A DNA stretch of 64,000 nt from Streptomyces sp. HUAS 15-9 (GTDB lineage: Bacteria > Actinomycetota > Actinomycetes > Streptomycetales > Streptomycetaceae): NCBI RefSeq assembly GCF_025642155.1, contig NZ_CP106799.1, positions 62,001-126,000 on the forward strand. The letters run 5' to 3'. The notes under the pieces were generated by a model. That model did not search any database. It was given only the letters and a program-made list of their open reading frames with translations, and had not been told where the DNA came from. Below, piece by piece: positions 59,156 to 64,000 of this stretch. Every line of letters begins with the position of its first letter. Position 1 is the first letter of the stretch. The position numbers and the translations under genes were made by a program.

Positions 59156-60011
59156 CCTCCTGGCCGACTGGCCCGACGCGCCGCGCGTCTACGAGCGCGG
59201 CACCACGGAGATCGACCACATCGCCGACTGCCACCTGGACGAGTGGATCGACACCGGGTGCGTGCCCGCCTCCGAGGTCGCCGTCCTGAGGGCTGGCCCG
59301 GCGCTCAACCCGGGCGCCTTCAAGACGAACGGGCGCCTCGACCCGGCCAAGCTCCGCCGTCTCCACACCGCCGGCCACACCATCCGCCTGGGCAACCTGC
59401 AACGCGTCATCCCCGCGTTCACCCGCGTCTGCCAGGCCATCCAGAAGGAGACCAGATACAGCAACTACGTGCACGCCTTCCTCACCCCCGCCGGTGAACA
59501 AGGACTGCTGCACCACTGGGATCAGCAGATGGCAGTCATCGTGCAGGTCGCGGGCGTCAAGACGTGGCAGCTGTGGAAGCCGGTGTACGACGCTCCTATG
59601 CGGGAGTACCAGGAGTCGTGGCGAGTCTGGCAGGACCACTTCATCCCGATGTGGGAGAGCACCGGACCGGACCTGACGATCGACCTGGCAGCCGGGCAGA
59701 CACTCGTGCTGCCGCGAGGCTGGGTGCACAACCCGCACGCCCGGGACAGCACCGCGGACAGCATCCACCTGACCTTCGCCATCAGGGAACGCACCCCCTT
59801 CTGGGCTCCCGAGCAGCTCGTTGCGCGGGCGATCGAACGGCCTGAATTCCGCCGGATCATCCTGCCCCGAGAGCTGGAGGGGCCGATATTCACCGACCGC
59901 CTGGGCGAGACCAGGAAAGCACTCATCGGATTCCTGAACAGCCTGGACCTGGCGGAAATGGCCGGACTGCTGCGTGAGACGGCCGTGACCGACCTGGAGT
60001 ACACGACCTGA
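59115..60011 (+). CDS. JmjC/cupin-type 2-oxoglutarate-dependent oxygenase
   Basis: 298 aa; GAGGAG before the ATG. Iron ligands: H134-W-D136 in LLHHWDQQMAVIVQ and the distal His in VLPRGWVHNPHA. The N-terminal half is longer and unlike that of the two oxygenases at 18490-20225, so it belongs to the same broad family but another branch. It would hydroxylate a peptide or protein side chain using 2-oxoglutarate and O2. No precursor peptide is evident nearby. A fragment of this gene recurs at 51850-51934. Confidence 0.87.
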   Translation: MSLGLLLPPDGAADLLADWPDAPRVYERGTTEIDHIADCHLDEWIDTGCVPASEVAVLRAGPALNPGAFKTNGRLDPAKLRRLHTAGHTIRLGNLQRVIPAFTRVCQAIQKETRYSNYVHAFLTPAGEQGLLHHWDQQMAVIVQVAGVKTWQLWKPVYDAPMREYQESWRVWQDHFIPMWESTGPDLTIDLAAGQTLVLPRGWVHNPHARDSTADSIHLTFAIRERTPFWAPEQLVARAIERPEFRRIILPRELEGPIFTDRLGETRKALIGFLNSLDLAEMAGLLRETAVTDLEYTT

Positions 60012-60024
60012 CGGTCCCCCAAGC

Positions 60025-60066
60025 GGCCCCGTCTGTCCGCTTCCCCCGTGGCGGATGGACGGGGCC
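60025..60066 (+). terminator. Terminator between the oxygenase and GNAT genes
   Basis: GGCCCCGTC and GACGGGGCC pair, extended inward by TCCGC/GCGGA. It lies 13 bp after the oxygenase stop and before the convergent GNAT end. Confidence 0.85.
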
Positions 60067-60099
60067 TCTCCGTCGCAGGCGGTCGGCTCCCGACGGACC

Positions 60100-60702
60100 T
60101 CACCAGAGCCTGTCGATCTCCCCGGGATACAGCTCGATACGGCTCTCGTGGAAAAGCGCCTCCGCCTGCCGGGCCTCGGGTGAGAAAAAGGCGGCCATGG
60201 TCACCTTGTCGAAGCCGGGACGGTCGCTGGGGAACGGGGACTCGGGCGTGCCACCGATCAGCACCGCCCCGGGGAGGACCGCCCAGCCCGCGCTCTCGTA
60301 GAACGCCCGGAGCGGGCTGTCGCAGGTGAACAGTCCAAGGTCCAGCAACCGCTCGCGCATCGTCTCCCGGGCAGCCGCCACCAGGCGTCGGCCGTGTCCG
60401 CGGCCACGGGTCTCGCGTCGCGTGACCACGGTGCTCAGGCCCCCGGCTGCATAGGCCCCGCCCGCGTGGACGATCTCCTTGGACAGGATGTCCAGCGCGG
60501 CCACCACCGTCCCGTCGTCCACGAGCAGCATCGACAGCGGCCGCAGCGCGGGATCATGGGCCGGTGCGTCGGGCGGAGCAGCCGCGCCGGGCGGCGACGG
60601 CCACGCCTGCTCCTGGATCTCCCGCACCTGCGCACGCAGCTCGAAGGGAGTGGCTTCTTCGGGGAACGACAGGATGTGCACGCCCCGATTGTGGTCACCC
60701 AC
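60100..60702 (-). CDS. GNAT-family N-acetyltransferase
   Basis: 200 aa, GTG start. Acetyl-CoA motif: LSTVVTRRETRGRGHGRRLVAAAR, then LGLFTCDSPLRAFYESAGWAVLPG, the usual GNAT C-terminal. This is the intact copy of the fragment at 54511-54760. It converges on the JmjC oxygenase. The pairing of oxygenase and GNAT families also occurs at 17984-20225, but with different gene order. The 254-bp gap after it (60703-60956) has no feature I can name. Confidence 0.88.
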   Translation of the reverse strand: MGDHNRGVHILSFPEEATPFELRAQVREIQEQAWPSPPGAAAPPDAPAHDPALRPLSMLLVDDGTVVAALDILSKEIVHAGGAYAAGGLSTVVTRRETRGRGHGRRLVAAARETMRERLLDLGLFTCDSPLRAFYESAGWAVLPGAVLIGGTPESPFPSDRPGFDKVTMAAFFSPEARQAEALFHESRIELYPGEIDRLW

Positions 60703-60956
60703 CGCGTCGGCGCAAGGAGGTTTTCGCAGCTCCCAGCCCCTGCCCCTGCCCCTGCCCCCGCCCCGGTCGGGGCAGGAGCGGGGCGACGCCGGTGCGCACG
60801 CCGCGGGGGAATCGGCGCGCGCACCGGGGCCGTTGGTCCCCCGGCGGCCCGAGGGACCGGTCGGTGGCCGGGACCGGTGCGGGCCGGTCCCGGCGGGTTC
60901 AGCTTACGGCCGTTTCAGCCGGCGTTTCGTTTCAGCCTTAGCCGACCGGCTCGGCT

Positions 60957-62132
60957 TCAGCCGGCCAGTTCGACGAGCTTGGTGACGTTCTCGGCCGGGT
61001 CGGGCATCGCGGCGATCTCCGCGGCGACCTTGCCGGCGGCCACCCGGTAGCCCTCCTCGGCGAGCAGGCGACGGGTGGCCTCGGTGACCGCCTCGGGCGA
61101 CTGGTCCGCGGCGAGGACGACCTCGCCCGCGCCCGCGGCGGCGACTGCCCTCCCGTTGGCCGGGCCGTCGGCACCCTGCGGCAGGACCAGCTGCGGCAGT
61201 CCGGCCGCGAGCGTCGCCAGCGTGGTGCCGGCGCCGCCGTGCTGCACGACCACCGACGCGTGCTTGAGCGCCTCCGGCTGTGCCACCCACGGCACGGCCA
61301 CCACGCGCTCGGGCAGCTCACCCAGTTCCTCGACCGGTACGACGGGCCCGGCCGCGACCAGCACCGGCACGTCCAGCGGCAGCAGCCCCTGCAGCACCGA
61401 GCGCAGCACCTCGGGCGAGCCGAGGGCGGTGCCCAGGGTGAGGTAGACGAACGGCTTGCCCGACTCCCGGATCCGCTCGGGCAGTTGGCCCGGCTCGGAG
61501 TAGGCGACCGTGCGCTGCTCGATGCGGGGCAGCGGCGCGGCCAGGAAGCCCGGGTCCTGGATGGACGGCGGGACGATGTCGATGTAGCTGCGGGACAGGG
61601 CCAGCAGCTGGCCGAAGGGCACGTCCACGCCGAGGTCGCCGGCCGTGGCGAGCAGCTCCTGCTGGATGCGCTCCTCCTCCGGGCCGAGCGCCATCACACC
61701 GACGCCGTGCGCGACGGCGGGCACACCCGCGAGGGCGGCGGCGAAGGCGGCACCGGGGTTCAGCGCCTCGTAGACGACGAGGTCGGGCCGCAGCCGCTCC
61801 AGGGCGGTGGCGAGGTCGGCCGCCACCCAGCGCGGCAGCACCGAGCCGAACACCTGCACATGCAGGTCCGCCAGCACCTCCGGCGGCACGTCCTGGGCCC
61901 CGAGCTCGCCCGCTCCCGCGAGGTCGGCTCGAGAGCTGACTGCTTCCATGAACGCCTCGGGCACCGACCGGCCCGCGGCCACCGGCTCGAGGCCGGCCGT
62001 CACCACGGCGGGGTGCAACTGCTCACCCGTGGCGAAGGAGACCTCGTGGCCCGCAGCCCGGGCGGCCTTCGCCAACGGCAGGAGGGGATAGACGTGGCCG
62101 AAGTTACCGGCGCCGGCAAAGAGGATTCTCAT
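60957..62132 (-). CDS. Macrolide-type UDP/NDP-sugar glycosyltransferase
   Basis: 391 aa from ATG 62132 after GGGGCGG. GT-B fold of the MGT/GT1 group: RILFAGAGNFGHVYPLLPLAKAARAAGHEV at the start, and the sugar-nucleotide motif VQHGGAGTTLATLAAGLPQLVLPQGADG near the end. These enzymes move deoxysugars to natural-product aglycones. It is divergent from a deoxysugar biosynthesis gene, so both probably belong to one glycosylated-product cluster continuing to the right. Confidence 0.92.
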   Translation of the reverse strand: MRILFAGAGNFGHVYPLLPLAKAARAAGHEVSFATGEQLHPAVVTAGLEPVAAGRSVPEAFMEAVSSRADLAGAGELGAQDVPPEVLADLHVQVFGSVLPRWVAADLATALERLRPDLVVYEALNPGAAFAAALAGVPAVAHGVGVMALGPEEERIQQELLATAGDLGVDVPFGQLLALSRSYIDIVPPSIQDPGFLAAPLPRIEQRTVAYSEPGQLPERIRESGKPFVYLTLGTALGSPEVLRSVLQGLLPLDVPVLVAAGPVVPVEELGELPERVVAVPWVAQPEALKHASVVVQHGGAGTTLATLAAGLPQLVLPQGADGPANGRAVAAAGAGEVVLAADQSPEAVTEATRRLLAEEGYRVAAGKVAAEIAAMPDPAENVTKLVELAG

Positions 62133-62173
62133 ACCGCCCCAGCGTAGGGACGCGAACAGCCGCTGTCTAGTGC

Positions 62174-62190
62174 TGACAGATTTTCTGTCA
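62174..62190. promoter_or_regulatory. Palindrome in the glycosyltransferase/dehydratase divergent promoter
   Basis: TGACAGA-TTT-TCTGTCA is a perfect 7-3-7 inverted repeat 42 bp before the glycosyltransferase gene, a likely operator. The region is locally AT-rich. Confidence 0.6.
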
Positions 62191-62379
62191 TCGACAGCCA
62201 ACACGCCAACTATCGCTGATGGCAAGCCATTTGAACGTCACTCGGAAGTCGCTCGGCGGATCGAGCGCCCCTCTGGGACAGGTCGAGGCGCTCTCCAGGC
62301 ACAGCCGATCGCGCCACCCCATCGTCGTGATGCGGCCGCCCGCCCCAGGGTGCGCGAGACAAGCCGAAGGAGCCCCTTG

Positions 62380-63786
62380 ATGACCATCACCACCCAGGCA
62401 GTCGCGCCTCCGGGTGTCTCGAGGAGTCATGTGCAGCGGTTCATGCTGTCCGCGCAGGCCCTCGACAGCGCGGTGACGCCCAACGAGGTGTTCCACGAGT
62501 GGTTCTCCGCCCAGCGCCGCACCAACCGCTACGACGTGCGCCGTATCCCGTTCTCCGAACTCGTGGGCTGGCACTTCGAGGACGCCACCGGGAACCTGGT
62601 GCACGACAGCGGGCGGTTCTTCTCGGTCGAGGGCCTGAGCGTGCGCACCGAGTGGAACGGGCGCGAGGCGTCGTGGGAGCAGCCGATCATCAACCAGCCC
62701 GAGATCGGCATCCTGGGCATCGTGGTCAAGGAGTTCGACGGCGTCCTGCACTGTCTGATGCAGGCCAAGATGGAGCCGGGCAACGTCGACACGGTGCAGC
62801 TCTCCCCCACCGTGCAGGCCACCCGGAGCAACTACACCGGGGTGCACAAGGGCGCCGCGGTCCGCTACATCGACTACTTCAAGCCGCCGCGGATGCAGTC
62901 GCGGGTGCTGTACGACTCGCTCCAGTCCGAGCAGGGCTCCTGGTTCCTACGGAAGCGCAACCGCAACATCGTGGTGGAGGCCGTCGGGGACGTCCCCGAG
63001 CATGAGGACTTCGTCTGGCTGACCCTCGGTCAGATCCACCAGCTGCTGCACGAGTCGAACGTCATCAACATGGACGCCCGTACGGTGCTGTCGCTGATCC
63101 CGGCCTTCGGCGAGAGCGGGCTGCCGCTGCACCCGACCGAGCAGGTGCTGAGCCGGCTGACCGAGGTCAAGGCCCGGCGCGAGCTGGTGCAGCGCACCCT
63201 GCCGTTGAACCGGGTGGAGCGCTGGCGGCGTACCGACGAGGGCATCGAGCACGAGACGGGGCACCACTTCACCGTCATCGCCGCGTCCGTGGCGGCCGCC
63301 AACCGCGAGGTGAAGAGCTGGACCCAGCCCCTGCTGGCCCCCGCCGAACAGGGCCTGTCCGCCTTCCTGATCCGCCGTATCTGCGGGGTGCCGCACCTGC
63401 TGGCGCAGGCCAGGTCCGAGGCGGGCGTGCTGGACGTGGCCGAGCTCGGCCCGACCGTGCAGTGCCAGCCGGGCCGGGCCCTGACCCTGCCGCCCGAGCT
63501 GCGGCCGCGCTACCTGGACGTCGTCCTGCGGGCGACCCCCGACGAACTGCTTTACGACACCGTGCAGTCCGAGGAGGGCGGACGCTTCCACCACGCGGGC
63601 AACCGCTACGTCCTGATGGAGGTCGGGGACGAGTTCCCGGTGGACGTACCCGAGGAGTTCGTGTGGGTGACGGCCGAGCAGCTCAGCGCGCTGGTACGGC
63701 ACAGCAACTACCTGAACATCGAGGCCCGGACGCTGCTGACCGGGCTGCGCGCGGTCTGGTCGCTGGGCGGGGTGTTCGCCCGGTGA
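62380..63786 (+). CDS. NDP-hexose 2,3-dehydratase
   Basis: 468 aa; AAGGAG eight bases before the ATG. Two homologous halves typical of the family: SFRRGRFFSVEG-type (HDSGRFFSVEGLSVRTEWNG) and HETGHHFTVIAASVAAANRE; both contain a W-x-QP-type segment (SWEQPIINQPEIGILG; SWTQPLLAPAEQGLSA). It removes C2 hydroxyl from NDP-4-keto-6-deoxyglucose, the first step to 2,6-dideoxysugars. The next gene encodes the expected reductase, overlapping by four bases. Confidence 0.93.
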   Translation: MTITTQAVAPPGVSRSHVQRFMLSAQALDSAVTPNEVFHEWFSAQRRTNRYDVRRIPFSELVGWHFEDATGNLVHDSGRFFSVEGLSVRTEWNGREASWEQPIINQPEIGILGIVVKEFDGVLHCLMQAKMEPGNVDTVQLSPTVQATRSNYTGVHKGAAVRYIDYFKPPRMQSRVLYDSLQSEQGSWFLRKRNRNIVVEAVGDVPEHEDFVWLTLGQIHQLLHESNVINMDARTVLSLIPAFGESGLPLHPTEQVLSRLTEVKARRELVQRTLPLNRVERWRRTDEGIEHETGHHFTVIAASVAAANREVKSWTQPLLAPAEQGLSAFLIRRICGVPHLLAQARSEAGVLDVAELGPTVQCQPGRALTLPPELRPRYLDVVLRATPDELLYDTVQSEEGGRFHHAGNRYVLMEVGDEFPVDVPEEFVWVTAEQLSALVRHSNYLNIEARTLLTGLRAVWSLGGVFAR

Positions 63787-64000
63787 GCGCCACGGCCGTA
63801 CGACCCCTGCGCCTGGGCGTGCTGGGCTGCGCGGACATCGCCCGGCGGCGCATGCTCCCCTCGCTGGAGCGGCAGCCGCTGGTCGAGGTGACCGCGGTGG
63901 CCAGCCGTACCTCGGACAAGGCCCGGCAGTTCACCGACCTCTTCGGCGGCACGCCCGTCGAGGGCTACGGGCGGCTGCTGGAACGCGACGACGTGGACGC
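63783..64000 (+). CDS. NDP-sugar 3-ketoreductase-like Gfo/Idh/MocA oxidoreductase (3' end outside window)
   Basis: GTG start overlapping the dehydratase stop (GTGA). The 72 visible residues contain the Rossmann start RLGVLGCADIARRRMLPSLE and VEVTAVASRTSDKARQFTDLFG, as in NDP-hexose 3-ketoreductases that follow 2,3-dehydratases in dideoxysugar pathways. It would reduce the 3-keto intermediate with NADPH. Position directly after the dehydratase supports this. Confidence 0.85.
   Translation, partial: MSATAVRPLRLGVLGCADIARRRMLPSLERQPLVEVTAVASRTSDKARQFTDLFGGTPVEGYGRLLERDDVD

Overview
The window looks like Streptomyces DNA: very high G+C, strong G/C bias at third codon positions, GTG starts, GGAGG-type ribosome sites, and families common in that genus (XRE/TPR regulators, a DUF397 protein, a LAL-type LuxR, DUF4232 and DUF2871 proteins). 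A telomere terminal-protein gene (tpg-like, 21234-21788) fits a linear Streptomyces replicon. Many loci here are accessory: peptide-product clusters, acetyltransferases, degraded duplicates and lineage-specific regulators. No rRNA, standard tRNA or CRISPR array was recognised.

Layout. 1-3.9 kb: end of a sugar/polysaccharide-type cluster (Gfo/Idh/MocA oxidoreductase, asparagine synthetase, alpha/alpha-barrel protein). 4-9.2 kb: cell-envelope genes (three lipoproteins, membrane proteins, acyltransferase-3, lamin-tail protein). 9.5-11.8 kb: a Fic-like toxin with a ribbon-helix-helix antitoxin and palindromic operator, then a possible structured RNA. 12-14.5 kb: a TetR regulator divergent from an NmrA-like gene, then a second NmrA-like gene. 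14.8-20.5 kb: a frameshifted phosphotransferase and a leftward putative RiPP operon (46-aa precursor, two JmjC/cupin oxygenases, GNAT, MFS exporter, AAC(3)). 20.6-24.8 kb: GNAT, tpg, and korB/korA with apparent single-base frameshifts. 24.9-30.2 kb: a PLP-fold protein lacking its lysine, divergent from a secreted protein with 13 IGWP repeats, then a large LuxR regulator. 30.4-38.4 kb: two aspartimide-type RiPP loci, an imiditide-like one (44-aa peptide plus PIMT homologue) and a graspetide one (precursor, ATP-grasp, PIMT homologue), with an XRE regulator between. 39-51.5 kb: degenerate NRPS proteins, a papain-like secreted protease, an XRE/TPR regulator with a small secreted peptide, a second IGWP peptide, LuxR and TetR regulators. 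51.5-55.3 kb: debris made of partial duplicates. 55.3-60.7 kb: flavoprotein, XRE/TPR regulator, small proteins, DUF397, a third JmjC oxygenase, GNAT. 60.9-64 kb: edge of a deoxysugar/glycosylation cluster.

The strongest candidate for an undescribed system lies between 24.9 and 49 kb. An 18-bp palindrome, TTGGCAA-N4-TTGCCAA, occurs twice before the 13-repeat IGWP gene and once before the degenerate NRPS gene. A weaker copy lies between the XRE/TPR regulator and a 44-codon gene that also encodes DIGWP. This links a multi-copy peptide precursor, a lysine-less PLP protein, NRPS-like proteins that lost their catalytic residues but kept the methyltransferase motif, a secreted cysteine protease and a peptide-sensor-type regulator. 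I infer a peptide signalling or modified-peptide system. The precursor/JmjC/GNAT/MFS operon at 15.6-20.5 kb is a second, independent candidate.

Caution: korA, korB, the phosphotransferase and perhaps the cysteine-rich protein each show what looks like a one-base indel, so residual sequencing error should be excluded before calling them pseudogenes.
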